A stretch of 64,000 nt of DNA from Holothuria scabra (lineage: Eukaryota > Echinodermata > Holothuroidea > Aspidochirotida > Holothuriidae), in NCBI GenBank assembly GCA_037179385.1, contig CM074187.1, forward strand, positions 682,001-746,000. The letters are read 5' to 3'. The notes beneath the pieces are model-generated. The model was not told where the DNA came from, did not search any database, and saw only the letters and a program-made list of their open reading frames with translations. Of this stretch, positions 10,740 to 21,759 are shown piece after piece (position 1 is the stretch's first letter; the number at the start of each line of letters is the position of its first letter). The position numbers were made by a program, and so were the translations under genes.

Positions 10740-10862
10740 CAATAGGGCAACTAGCCTAGGTTATGTCTAGGCTAGGGGCCTAGGGTAGATTTGGTTCCTC
10801 CTTGAAGTTTCAGTTTCACATAGCCTAATGTTAGGCCCTATCCTAGGCCTAACATATTAATA
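10740..10862. repeat. TAGGCC/CCTAGG-rich stretch
   Basis: Dense irregular copies of CTAGGCC and TAGGCTAG. Similar stretches occur at 13,220-13,300, 23,040-23,190, 55,000-55,110 and 60,725-60,930. It is not a simple microsatellite because spacing varies. Confidence 0.6.
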
Positions 10863-12285
10863 TTATAACATCGAAAATTAAATATATGCTTAGCCAATAT
10901 CTCGAAATAGGACCTGCAGGGCTAGCTTCGGCTGCACCGTCAATGAAAGCCATGTTGCACTGGTTGTCGAGCATCAGCAAGAAAAGTAGATAAAAATCAC
11001 ATACCTCAAAATGATAACAGGGCCTATTTCGAGAGTATAAACAGCTGCTTGACCATCACTGATGTTTGCTATATGACAAGCTAAATATTGCAACAAGGTA
11101 AAGACGGCTTGCCCGGTCTTGATTTTAGCGAGGGGAATGAGGGGTAGGTGGAATTCAACTTCTGAATATGGAATATTTATGGAATAAAAAGCAACATTTG
11201 TTAGAAATTTAAAACATTTGCAGGGCCTATTTTGAGAGTATATATAGCTTCTTGATTACTAAATCCATGGTGCATTCTTTGACAAACTAAACATTAAAAC
11301 AAGGTAAAGACGGCTTGCGCGGTCTTGATTTTATCAACGGGAATGATGGGTAGGTGGAATTCAACATCAGAATATGGGATATTTACGGAATGAAAGGCAA
11401 AATTTTTCAGAAATTTAAAAAATCGCAGGGCCTATTTCGAGAGTATTAAGGCTAAGATAGCTAGTCCCTATGGGCCCTTCAAATTTCTTAAATTTCAAAA
11501 AAATATTGCTTTTTACCTTCTTTACCTTGTCACAATATTTAGCTTGTCATATAGCAAACATATCGGTGATTGTCACGCTATACATACTCTCGAAAAAGGC
11601 CCTGCAAATTTTTTAAATTTCTAACAAATGTTGCTTTTTATTCTGTAAATATCCCGTATTCAGGAGTTAAATTCCACCTACCCCTCATTCCCCTCGCTAA
11701 AATTAAGATCGCGCAAGCCGTCTTTACCTTTTCACAATATTTAGCTTGTCATATTGGCTAGCACAACGGTGAACGTACATAAGCCCAGTATTTAGCTTGT
11801 CATATAGCAAAATGATGGCAGTCTTTAAGTCAAGAAGCTATATATATATATATAAATAATAAGAAAGTAAACACTATTGCATTTCAAGATACAAGCTTGT
11901 TTCGTATAGGCATACGTTTGTAGCCTACACTCCTCAGTCTACAAATGCGAAGCATAACGGTACGGGTATAAAATAACAAAATGAAAATGAGACGCGCGTG
12001 TTATAGACACGTCATAGAGGTTAAGCGCCCATTATGAAGTCCACAGAAGAAAGTATTATCTGCAGAACTAGAACGCGCAAAAGTAGCTTAAGAGTGCGCG
12101 GGTTATTTAAATACGCACAAAATCTAAGTGTTTTACAGATCAGTAAGGTAAGCACTCTATGCTTCATTATAAAAAGTTATTATCACATAACAGCTTCTTT
12201 TTACGGTGCCTACAGCTACTTACAAGTTCATTCCTATTATTCAAGGAAGACATATAAGGTTTGTGGATGATGAAATATTTCTCAG

Positions 12286-12525
12286 TTACGCAAAGATCAC
12301 ACCTCTTGCTTGATGTGGAATAAGAATTGAGTATGGTACGTTATTGTCCTTTAATGTCCAGATATATTGGCTGAGGGTGGTGGCATTCCTCTGGGTTTCA
12401 TTTCTAAAACTACTGTTGTGGCCGTTGAATCTTGTTTTGAAGGGGTTTTCAGTTAATCCGACGTATGTTTCCACCTTTAGGTTGTCCTGTCTTGTTACTT
12501 TCTTATTATTTATACTCACTCCCAT
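12286..12525 (-). pseudogene. Penelope-like GIY-YIG endonuclease fragment
   Basis: The minus-strand open frame reads VETYVGLTENPFKTRFNGHN, then SSFRN, then [19 protein letters not shown]. The (T)YVGLT start, the F-K-x-R-x-x-x-H helix, and the LS-x-Y-I-W-x-LKD block are the conserved core of the GIY-YIG nuclease that closes Penelope-like retroelement proteins. No Penelope reverse transcriptase is visible upstream. The frame is lost right after the core, so this is an isolated fragment. Confidence 0.75.
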
Positions 12526-12646
12526 CGGCTGAGCACTGTATCCAGTGTTGTTTCGCTATCTTTAACCATATATATATATATATATATATACTCTCGAAAT
12601 AGGCCCTGTTATCATTTTGAAGTATGTGATTTGTATTTGTATAGTA

Positions 12647-12868
12647 GTTGGTTCTAAGTTCGAACAGGTTCTTAATTCGAACACCTCATTTACATGGAAT
12701 ATTTATTCACTGTTCGATGCCAAATAATTGTCAGTTTTACCATACCACATGGAGCAATAATTATTTCTTAATGGTGTTTTAAGTAATTGAAGAATATACT
12801 GTCTTATGACTGATATATGATTTTAATTAGGTGTTCGAATTTAGAACCTGTTCGAACTTAGAACCAAC
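12647..12868. mobile_element. 222-bp MITE with 39-bp terminal inverted repeats
   Basis: The ends begin GTTGGTTCTAAGTTCG and continue as near-perfect inverted repeats for about 39 bp (one mismatch: TTAAT versus TAAAT). The interior is AT-rich with no coding potential. No clear target duplication is visible. It lies within the repeat cluster at 10,895-12,990. Confidence 0.75.
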
Positions 12869-13109
12869 CATTATATGAGATGCAACGACGTCCTCAACAA
12901 TTCCAGGATTTGGCAAATGGCAGAGCGCGCGGACGAAATAAACCCTGTCTGCATTCAAAATTCCATAGCAGGGCCTATTTCGAGATAATGCCAATTACAC
13001 TTCCCCTTCAAGGCCAACAATACCTCACCAGTGAGCCAACTGGCAAAAGGCCGTGGTATCCTGTATCGTATGTAGGCTAGGTTACAGCAAAAATATGAGT
13101 AGGGTAGAG

Positions 13110-13211
13110 GCTTTCGGGCCAAGTCGTCCCCAAGCCAACTCGTCCCCAAGCCAAGTCGTCCCCAAACCAACTCGGGGACGAGTTGGTTTGGGGACGACTT
13201 GGCCTGCTTCG
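13110..13211. mobile_element. 102-bp foldback element with 8-bp TSD
   Basis: A palindrome of GGCCAAGTCGTCCCC and CCAACTCGTCCCC words flanked by the direct repeat GGGTAGAG (13,102-13,109 and 13,212-13,219). Its ends match those of the 1.57-kb element at 55,258-56,828, so it is a minimal derivative of that family. Confidence 0.75.
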
Positions 13212-13300
13212 GGGTAGAGCCTAGGCTAGGCCTAAGTTAGGCCTGGAGCCTAGGCTAGGCCTAGGCCTAGGCTAACTGTTAGGCTAACGTTAGGCTATTT

Positions 13301-14078
13301 CAGAATCTAGCTTCTAAGGTTAGCCTTCTTCAAACTCTCCAAATCCCCATCAGTATCTTCAAGGGAAATAAAGAAAAGATAAATTATGAATAAAGTATAC
13401 CAGATTTCCCAAAGTTGTAGGCTACCCTTTCTAATTTTGTGGCGTCTTGTCCAACTTTGTTCAGTTCACGATCTCGATCGTGCGCAGAGCTGAGATGATC
13501 TGTTCTATTCCACGCGCTGACACCCGCTGACACGCCCTGCCTCAAGTTGCACGCGCTGACGTACAAAAAGTTTCGTGGAACTTGTGGAAGAGACTAAACC
13601 ATCACCCGGGAAATCTCAGAGGTCCTTTTCATTAATATCTAATGAAAAACAACATTTTGCGGACAAAATTGGGTGAAAATTAATTAAATAAATTTAAAAA
13701 ACAAAACATCTGATAGGAAAAACGGTCCGTTGTATTTTACTCCCTGATCAGTAATGATAACAACATGAACCTTCGAAATCCTGCACACTGATGTCGGCCA
13801 CGGACTTCCTATACATGGACAGAGCATACCGCACGGTACTTTGTCGCTACAGTAGTGTAAGATAAAAGCACACCAAGTCGGACCCGTCTGCTCATTGAGC
13901 CTTTTCCAAATTGTAACCACAAAAGATTTGTGGGAAAGGTTTTAGGTATGCATAATTTTTGTCAATGACATTTCACTGTAGCAAAATTAATGCACACCAA
14001 CATTCTGTCCCACAATCCTTTGCAAAAGCTGTTTGGAAAAGTGTCTATTGTGTGAAAGTTTGGACTTGCTCAAGTATA
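13301..14078. other. no recognised feature
   Basis: A 78-codon minus-strand open frame (13,684-13,920) shows no family resemblance. I see nothing else that can be supported. Confidence 0.4.
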
Positions 14079-15526
14079 TAACATAACAGGTTGAAGGGCA
14101 AAGGAGGGCCAAGGCCCCATAAGATGCCCTGAAGTCCAAGCCCTAATCAAAAGTCAAACCACCAAAGCTTGACAACAGCCCCAAATCAGATGCTACCACA
14201 GCCATGGAAAAACATGTCAATGTTAACCTTAAAGCAGTGAACTGACGGGGAGTCAACTACCCAATCTGGTAGACAATTCTACTCGTTGACAACTCTATGG
14301 GAGAAACTAAGCTTCCTAATGTCAAGACTTGCAAAAGGCTTTTCCAGCTTTTTACAATGCCCACGCACCCGAGAATTACTTTGAACCTTTAAATAACTAC
14401 AAGTCAAAAGGGGATTCCTTTCACAAAGAAACTTGTAAACCTGGAGCATGTCTCCGACCCTAATCCTTCTCAGCTCCAAAGTGGTAAGCCCAAGATGTTT
14501 AAGCCTAGCATGATGAGGTAAATTTCTCACCTCAGGTATAGGGCGAATGGCTCTCCTCTGAACTTGCTCTAAAACAAACTTGTCCTTGTCATAGAAGGGG
14601 CCCCAAGCCTGAGCTGCATAGTCAAGATGGGGTCTTACCAACTGCTTATAAAAATTAAGTACAATATCCTTACTAAAATTGATGAAATTCCTCTTGATCA
14701 ATCCAAGCACTCTATTAGCCTTTGCAGCGGTGGCTGCACACTGCCTTGATGACTTCAAATCCTCAGTAATTACAACACCCAGATCTTCAGTTTCTCAAAG
14801 ATGACATTACTTAAAACACTACCATTCATGTTATCATAATCATAGCTAAAACTTTCGGGACCAAAATTCAGGACCTTACACTTATCTGCATTAAAAGACA
14901 TTTGCCAGGTCTGAGACCAAGAAAATAACCTATCCAGATCTTTCTGCAGCAGTAAGGCATCATCCAAAATGCTTATTTTCCTATAAAGCGTAGTATCATC
15001 TGCAAACTTACTTATACGAGATGTAAGAGAACTATCAATATCATTGATGAAAATTAAGAAAAGAAGTGGGCAAAGGACAGAACCCTGTGGTACTCCATTT
15101 GTGACTTCTTTCCAAGGGGAGAAGTTACCATTGACAGCAACTCTCTGAGATCTACCATGAAACCACGAATTTATCCAATCAGCCCAATTGCCCTGAACCC
15201 CTAACCTATGCAATTTAACCATTAGCCTACCTAATGGAACTTTATCAAAAGCCTTTGGATAGTCAAGGTAAATGACATTAACGCCATACCCAGAATCAAG
15301 AGATGAAGAGATATCTTCAAGAAAGCTCAGTAAGTTAGTAACACAAGATCTGCTAGGCAGGAAACCATGCTGTGACAGATTAAGTAACTCATTATCTAAA
15401 AGATACTTAATTAAGTAAACTATCCTTAATTAAAGATTCCAAAACTTTGCACATAACACTGAACTGACAGGCCTGTAATTGCAAGGATTACTTCGATCCC
15501 CCTTCTTAAAAATTGGAGTAACATTT
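14079..15526 (-). mobile_element. CR1-like LINE, 3' part of a split copy
   Basis: The 3' end (plus-strand view AACATAACAGG, then GGGCAAAGGAGGGCC) starts at 14,079. The minus-strand frames 14,279-14,758 and 14,770-15,222 encode the RT palm and thumb: GVPQGSVL, FINDIDSS, FADDTTLYRK, QMSFNADKCK and the C-terminal QLVRPHLDYAAQAW. A frameshift separates the two frames near 14,765 and further breaks lie above 15,222. At 15,526 the sequence stops at NVTPIFKKG and is interrupted by another LINE. It resumes at 18,970 with the residues that should come just before (FVPTDWRVA). So 14,079-15,526 and 18,970-19,390 are one insertion split by a later one. Confidence 0.9.
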
Positions 15527-15933
15527 AACATAACAAGTTTAAGGGCAAAGGAGGGTAAAAAACCCCATAAGATGCCCTATAGAACAGACCCAAAACCAAC
15601 ACCTAATCCAAACAAAGACTAAACAAACCCAATACAATCAGAACCTGCCACTGTCACAGTAATACTTGTCAATGTTAATCTTGAAGCAGTTGACTGAAGT
15701 GGAATTAACAACCCACTCAGGGAGACTGTTCCACTCATTGACAACCCTATGAGAGAAACTGAACTTTCTGATGTCAAGTCTAGAGAAACATTTTACCAGC
15801 TTCTTATTATGGCCACGAACACAGGGATCAGCACAAATCTTTTTTTTTTTTTTTTGGATCCAAAGTAAAGAACTTTGCATTTATCAGCATTAAAAGACAT
15901 TTGCCAAGTCTGAGACCAAGTAACTAGTCTATC

Positions 15934-17975
15934 TTAGTCCCTCTGCAACAGAGAAGCATCCTTTCCGTCATTAACATTCCTATAGAGCTTAGTGTCATTA
16001 GCAAACTTACTAATACAGGATGAGAGAGAGCAATAGATATCATTTATAAAAACTAGAAAAAGAATTGGGCCCAGAACAGAACCTTGTGGTACTCCACTTG
16101 TGACATCATTCCAAGAGGAGAAATTACCATTTACAACAACCCTCTGGGATCTACCAAAAAGCCAAGACTTGATCCAGTCCGCACATCTCCCCTGGATGCC
16201 TAACTGATGCAATTTTACCATAAGTCTCCCTAATGGGACTTTGTCAAATGCCTTTTGAAAATCAAGGTAAATGACATGCATCAACACAATGACCCGAATC
16301 AAGAGACAAAGAGACATCTTCAAGAAAGCTAAGCAAATTAGAGACGCAAGACCTATTAGGCAGGAACCCATGCTGAGACAGAAGCAGTAAACCATTGTCT
16401 AAAAGATACTTAAGCATACAATCCTTAACCACAGACTCCATGACTTTACATACAACACTGGTTAAACTAACAGGCCTGTAGTTACAAGGAAGGCTCCGAC
16501 TCCCTTTCTTGAAAATAGGGGTTACATTCGCAATCTTCCAGTCAGCAGGAACAAAGCCGGAGTCCAGACATTTCTGAAAAATAATACACAGAGGAACGGA
16601 CAAAATATCAGAACAATCATGCAAAATGGCAGGATGGATCCCGTCCGGCCCAGGGGATTTGCTAGCCTTTAAACTCCTAAGTTTATTACGTACCAGTTCC
16701 TCAGAGAAAACAACATCATCCATGTGAACTGAACTGCTGGAGTCACCACCAATTCCCACTAGAGGAGACTCCTTGGTAAAAACAGAGACAAAATAATCAT
16801 TCAACAAATTTGCCATATCTCGGTGGTCACTGACTAAAGTACCCCTAATGCCTTCAAGAGGCCCAACACCCTCTTTAACTTTCTGCTTAGATCTAACATA
16901 GGCATGAAATGACTTAGGATTTACCTTAACCTCCTTTGCTAACTTCCTCTCAAAATTGGTCTTAGTATCTCTAACCAAATCCTTCACAAGACATTCCTGA
17001 TTCTTATAAACCACATAGTCTGAAGAACTTCTACTATCCCTATAGCGGCGCCAACATTTACGCTTCTTCCTAGCTGCTCTGAGGACCTCCCTAGAAATCC
17101 ATACTGGCCTATGATTACGAGAAGCTTTCTTGAGTGGAATACATAAACTTGAAGTCTCCAAAACAACCTCGCGAAAAACTTTCCAAGCGTCTTCAGGACC
17201 TAAGTGAGACAACCGAGCAGACCAATCAATGGAAAGGTGCTCTTTAATCTGTTTAAAATCAGCCTTACTGAAATCCAGAACAAACCTACCACTACAGTTG
17301 GGTTTACTGCTATAACAAAGGTCAAAGCTTAAAAGGTCATGGTCGCTAGACCCTATTTTACCAGAAGTGACAACATTCCTAACCATATTATCCTCTGTGC
17401 TAAACACTAAGTCCAGACAATTAGCCCCACGAGTAGGAAAGAGAACATGTTGGGTGAAAAACCCATCAGACACCACCTCAAGGAAATCCCTTCCATGTGA
17501 TCCACTTAAGTGAGAATGCCAATCAATATCAGGGAAATTAAAATCCCCGAATACCACTGCCCTTTTGGAAGAGACCTTTCTAAAGCTATCAAACAACCTT
17601 TGATTATTATCGGCACACGAATTTGGTGAACGATAGATAATACCAATAACTAAGGGAGTACTATTCCCAACACCGAAGCTTAGTTCACACCACAAGCAGT
17701 TTGAAAACCCACCTGAAAACTTGTCAGTGACATCAACGCAGTTCAGACTATCCCTGACATAAAGCAAAACCCCCCACCTCTACCTCCAACAGTATCAATC
17801 CTATCTTGCCTAAAAATTGTGTACCCTGGAACATGAATTTCGGAATTACTGATCTCGCCATGAAGCCAAGTCTCAGTGACACCCACTATATCTGGGTTGT
17901 CCAAGTTAATATCAGCAAGAAACTCATCAAATTTGCTGAAAATGCTACGAACATTGGCAAACATGACTTTGAGCC
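15934..17975 (-). pseudogene. CR1 ORF2: APE-type endonuclease and reverse transcriptase
   Basis: Three overlapping minus-strand frames give one ORF2 broken by frameshifts near 17,755 and 16,330. Endonuclease motifs in order: MFANVRSIFSKFDEF, DIVGVTETWLH, IGIIYRSPNS, VVFGDFNFPDIDWHS, IGSSDHDLLSF (the terminal SDH catalytic pair is present). Reverse transcriptase follows: ASKSPGPDGIHPAIL, VTPIFKKGSR, NYRPVSLTSV, QHGFLPNRS, YLDFQKAFDKVP, SGVPQGSVLGP. The catalytic box reads FANDTK where active copies have FADD, so one metal-binding Asp is gone. This copy cannot reverse transcribe. Confidence 0.9.
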
Positions 17976-18076
17976 CAGAAGCTAGCACAGAAGTGGGATT
18001 TTCCCTAGTGCTGACAGAATCCCTATGATCACAGTTAGCCCCCCCCCCCCTGCACTGACAGCCCTCGCCCCTGAAC

Positions 18077-18790
18077 CTAGTTTGACAACTGAGAGTCAAC
18101 AGCCCTACGAACCATCCTACCCAGCTCATTAGCACCAGTACCAGACAAGTGCAATCCATCTTTACAGAACAAATCACCCCTGTTAACAACAGTAGCCCAG
18201 GTATCTACAAACAGGTGTCCCCCTAGAGTACACTCATTCCGCAGCCACTTATTCAAACTCTGAATTTTGCCCCAATGCCCATTCCTGTCAAAACGTGGGA
18301 GAATACCACAGATAACACCCTTGCTACGCGTTGACTCCAACTTATAAAGCAATTCCCTGAACTTCGATCTTAGCACAACTTGACTATCACAAGACAGGTT
18401 ATTTGTACCCACCTGTACTGCTACTACTTCCTCATCACCTACAATCGAATTAACTCTGGCTGAGACGTCCTCAATTCGTGCCCCAGGTAGGCAAACCCTG
18501 ACCCTGTTCCTTTTGTCCCCCCTACAAAATTCCCTATCCGAGTACCTTGTTATCGAGTCTCCCACCAACAAAACCTTGCCCTTCGCTTTCTCACCCTCCC
18601 ACAGTCCTCCAGAAATACCAATTTCAGCCCCCCTGAATTCACTTTCAGACTCCTCAATAACCTCACTCACAGGAAGTCCAGCAAAAGAATTATGAACTTC
18701 AATCGAAGGCTTGGTTACAGACCCAATAGAGTTTTTGCCCCCCTTTGACCTAACTGTTACCCAATCGACCGAGTTTTCAGAAGCAGCCAA
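18077..18790 (-). CDS. CR1 ORF1 SGNH/GDSL esterase domain
   Basis: 237 uninterrupted codons. Residues 72-80 read KVLLVGDSI (block I, Ser79 the expected nucleophile). PGA at 102-104 supplies block II, VGTNN at 127-131 block III (oxyanion hole), and DGLHLSGTG at 211-219 block V with Asp211 and His214. All catalytic positions of an SGNH hydrolase are present. CR1-type LINEs are known to carry PHD and esterase domains in ORF1. The esterase is thought to act on lipids or membranes and is not needed for every LINE. It is followed immediately by the endonuclease frame. The true start lies upstream in the frameshifted N-terminal part. Confidence 0.85.
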   Translation of the reverse strand: MAASENSVDWVTVRSKGGKNSIGSVTKPSIEVHNSFAGLPVSEVIEESESEFRGAEIGISGGLWEGEKAKGKVLLVGDSITRYSDREFCRGDKRNRVRVCLPGARIEDVSARVNSIVGDEEVVAVQVGTNNLSCDSQVVLRSKFRELLYKLESTRSKGVICGILPRFDRNGHWGKIQSLNKWLRNECTLGGHLFVDTWATVVNRGDLFCKDGLHLSGTGANELGRMVRRAVDSQLSN

Positions 18791-18957
18791 AGTCCTTCAA
18801 GTTCTTTAATTCTGTTACACTTTTGACAAATAAAAACAAAAGTCTCCTGCGATGCCTCTTCAAAAGTAACCCCTTTCAATCCCGAATTTGGAAACTCTGC
18901 CCACATGCCACACTCCTCGCAACAAATGAGTTGGTCTTCAGCCTTGTCTTCAGCCAT
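18757..18957 (-). pseudogene. CR1 ORF1 N-terminus, PHD-like zinc motif
   Basis: The minus-strand frame opens MAEDKAEDQLICCEECGMW and continues to FVFICQKCNRIKELEG. The C-x2-C-x2-W pattern and the later C-x2-C match the outer ligands of the PHD finger known at the start of CR1 ORF1 proteins. The middle His and Cys ligands are not recognisable, so zinc binding may be lost. A one-base frameshift near 18,785 separates it from the esterase frame, which begins at a TTG codon rather than a true ATG. The two were one ORF1. Confidence 0.65.
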
Positions 18958-18969
18958 GAAAGCAAAAAT

Positions 18970-19390
18970 TTTGCTACCCGCCAGTCAGTAGGAACAAAAC
19001 TCGAATCCAGACACTTCTGAAAAATGATGGAAAGAGGAACTGACAAAATCTCAGAGCATTCACGTAAAATGGCTGGGTGGACCCCATCTGGCCCAGGGGC
19101 CTTACTAGCTTTCAAACTCTTTAACTTTTTTACAAACTTGTTCCTCCGAGAAAATGACATAACTGATTGAAGAAGAGACATCAGAACCCCTACAAGTTCC
19201 CAACAAAGATGATTCCTCAGTAAAACAGATACAAAATAGTCATTTAACAAGTTAGCCATATCCTGATGGTCACTAACCAAAGTATTATCATCACCTTTGA
19301 GAGGCCCCACATCCTCCTTAAGTTTCTGCTTAGACCTCACATAGACATGAAAAGTTTTGGGGTTTATCTTAACCTTCTTGGCCAATCCTT
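18970..19390 (-). mobile_element. CR1-like LINE, 5' part of the split copy
   Basis: Encodes LAKKVKINPKTFHVYVRSK, NLLNDYFVSV, ASKAPGPDGVHPAIL and FVPTDWRVA, ending exactly where the segment at 15,526 begins. The 5' end at about 19,390 is a truncation in the endonuclease/RT linker. A frameshift lies near 19,200. Confidence 0.88.
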
Positions 19391-19589
19391 GACATAAAAA
19401 CGCATGTCTATTGGAGATAATGACTGCTAATGTCAGCCTTAAGTCTGAATGAATATCAGCATTATATTCGCGATATCGTCCTTTGCTTTGTTTGTACATT
19501 TACAGAACATAAAATGAAAAACAAACAAAGTAAAAAGCATTGACAGGAATTTTTATGTATTATTTTCGATCGTATTTCTTAATTTATTT

Positions 19590-20270
19590 ATTTATTTTTT
19601 TTTTTTTGCACCTGTGAAAAAAATAAAATATTACAGACTTTTTCACAGTTAACACAATGAACACCCAAAGTGTTTTCGTATGCATAAATTCTTCTTCTTC
19701 TTCTTCTTCTTCAAAAAGGTGACACATCCAAAGGACAAATATATAACAGTTAGAATTAGTATGTGGGAGACAGAAATGAAAGTCATGCATTAAACGGGTT
19801 CTACGAGTAGGCCGCTGGAGAAGAACAACAGGTATGAGAGCCTGGCCAAACACACCTTTGGAAAAAAGGATCAGTCTACTTTGCCTCCGTCTATCGGTTA
19901 ACTTGGGCAAAAGGTTTAGTTCCTTATTAAGGAGACTAGTCATTGATCCTGGCTCTCAAGAGTAGTCAGAGGCAATGAATCTTGCTGACCGTTTTTGTAT
20001 GCTCTCAAGCTTGTCGCACAGGTAAACCTGGTGAGGGTCCCAAACATTACTGGCGTACTCCAAGCACAGGCCAAAGAATTCCTTTATAGGCCATTAACTT
20101 GACATCATCACTGGGCAGGAAGATAGGTTTCTTTACAAAATACCAAGAATCTTATTTCCCTTGTTACAGATATTTTGGATATGCTTATCCCAGTTTAGAT
20201 CTTTAGTAATGGTAATTCCTACTATCTACCCTTGGGAGCTCAATCCTGTTTGAAACATACCTAAAAAAAA
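19590..20270 (-). pseudogene. LINE C-terminal fragment (jockey/L2-type)
   Basis: On the minus strand LEYASNVWDPHQVYL, LESIQKRSARFI and RRRQSRLILFSKG correspond to the region just after the RT thumb of jockey/L2-type LINEs. Stops break the frame near 19,945. A microsatellite of eight TTC units (19,689-19,712) translates as the glutamate run in the downstream frame. The A-rich 5' flank of the CR1 copy follows. Confidence 0.7.
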
Positions 20271-20418
20271 AAACGTTAATATGTTCTTTAACATAACATA
20301 ACATAACATAACATAACAGGTTGAAGGGCAAAGGAGGGCCAAGGCCCCATAAGATGCCCTGAAGACCAAGCCCTAATCAAAAGTCAAACCACCAAAGCTT
20401 GACTACAGCCCCAAACAA

Positions 20419-21756
20419 TCAGATTCTACCACAGCCATGGAAAAACCTGTCAATGTTAACCTTAAAGCAGTGAACTGAGGGGGAGTTAACTACCCAATCT
20501 GGTAGACAATTCCACTCTTTGACAACTCTATGGGAGAAACTAAACTTCCTAATGTCAAGCCTTGCAAAAGGCTTTTCAAGCTTTTTACAATGCCCACGCA
20601 CCCGAGAATTACCTTGAACCCTTAAATAACTACAAGTCAGCAGGGGATTTCTTTCACAAAGGAACTTGAAAACCTGGAGCATGTCTCCCCTAATCCTTCT
20701 CACCTCCAAGGTGGTAAGCCCAAGATGTTTAAGCCTAGCATGATAGGGCAAATTTCTCACCTCAGGAATGAGGCGAGTGGCTCTCCTCTGAACCTGCTCT
20801 AAAACAAACTTGTCCTTTTCATAGAAGGGACTCCAAGCCTGAGCTGCATAGTCAAGATGGGGTCTTACCAACTGCTTATACAAATTAAGTACAATATCCT
20901 TACTAAAATTGATGAAATTCCTCTTGATCAATCCAAGCACTCTATTAGCCTTTACAGCAGTGGCTGCACACTGCTTTGATGACTTTAAGTCCCCAGTAAT
21001 TACAACACCCAGATCTTTCTCAGAGGTGACATTACTTAAAACACAACCATTCATGTTATAATCATAGCTAAAACTTTTGGGACCAAAATGAAGGACCTTA
21101 CACTTATCTGCATTAAAAGACATTTGCCAGGTCTGAGACCAAGAAAATAACCTATCCAGATCTTTCTGCAGCAGTAAGGCATCATCCAAAATGCTAATTT
21201 TCCTATAAAGCTTAGTATCATCTGCAAACTTACTTATACGAGATGTAAGAGAACTATCAATATCATTGATGAAAATTAAGAAAAGAAGTGGGCCAAGGAC
21301 AGAAGGACAAGAGGAGAAGTTACCATTGACAGCAACTCTCTGAGATCTACCATGAAGCCACGAATTTATCCAATCAGCACAATTGCCCTGAACCCCTAAC
21401 CTATGCAGCTTAACCATTAGCCTACCTAATGGAACTTTATCAAAAGCCTTTGAAAAGTCAAGGTAAATGACATCAACGCCATATCCAGAATCAAGAGATG
21501 AAGAGACATCTTCAAGAAAGCTCAGTAAGTTAGTAACACAAGATCTGCTTGGCAGGAAACCATGTTGTGACAGATTAAGTAACTCATTATCTAAAAGATA
21601 CTTAAGTAAACTATCCTTAATCAAAGATTCCATAACTTTGCACACAACACTGGTTAAACTGACAGGCCTGTAATTGCAAGGATTACTTCGATCCCCCTTC
21701 TTAAAAATTGGAGTAACATTTGCTACCCTGCTTTTCAAACCTAGTTTTAGTTCCAA
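20419..21756 (-). pseudogene. CR1 reverse transcriptase, 445-codon open frame
   Basis: Open over 445 codons. It carries NYRPVSLTSVVCKVMESL, YLDFSKAFDKVPLGRLMV, FINDIDSS, an intact FADDTKLYRK catalytic box, QMSFNADKCKVLHFGP, LGVVI, QLVRPHLDYAAQAW and the terminal FSHRVVKEWNCLPDW. About nine codons including the GVPQG primer-grip-side motif are missing (FSSCPSVLGPL at about 21,310), and the N-terminal fingers are lost in the larger deletion. It is therefore long but not functional. Confidence 0.88.
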
Positions 21757-21759
21757 TTA

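Larger units (their letters stand above)
10895..12990. repeat. inverted and direct repeats with GGGCCTATTTCGAGAG
   Basis: The word GGGCCTATTTCGAGAG or a close variant appears at about 11025, 11222 and 11428 (plus) and, inverted, near 10900, 11585 and 12588, with a further plus copy near 12968. Two direct units of about 200 bp (11,020-11,425) share CAAGGTAAAGACGGCTTG and GGTAGGTGGAATTCAAC. A third unit is inverted at 11,480-11,830. TA-rich tracts at about 11,840 and 12,568-12,590 adjoin copies. It looks like a nested cluster of one short inverted-repeat transposon family. Confidence 0.65.
15527..18969 (-). mobile_element. near-full-length CR1-like LINE nested in an older copy
   Basis: A 3.44-kb copy inserted inside the copy at 14,079-19,390. 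The minus-strand order is: PHD-like zinc motif, esterase (ORF1), endonuclease, reverse transcriptase, C-terminal region (15,638-15,880), short 3' tail (two ATGTT-type units at 15,527). The 5' end lies about 12 bp above the first ATG. The host copy's TTT is present at both junctions (15,524-15,526 and 18,970-18,972), so there is at most a very short target duplication, as is usual for CR1. A run of 17 T at 15,840-15,856 marks an internal deletion that removed the thumb region between KVL and the last 60 codons. Confidence 0.9.

Noticed and set aside
13684..13920. 78-codon minus-strand frame
   Set aside because: No conserved motif, no splice context, nothing to distinguish it from chance.
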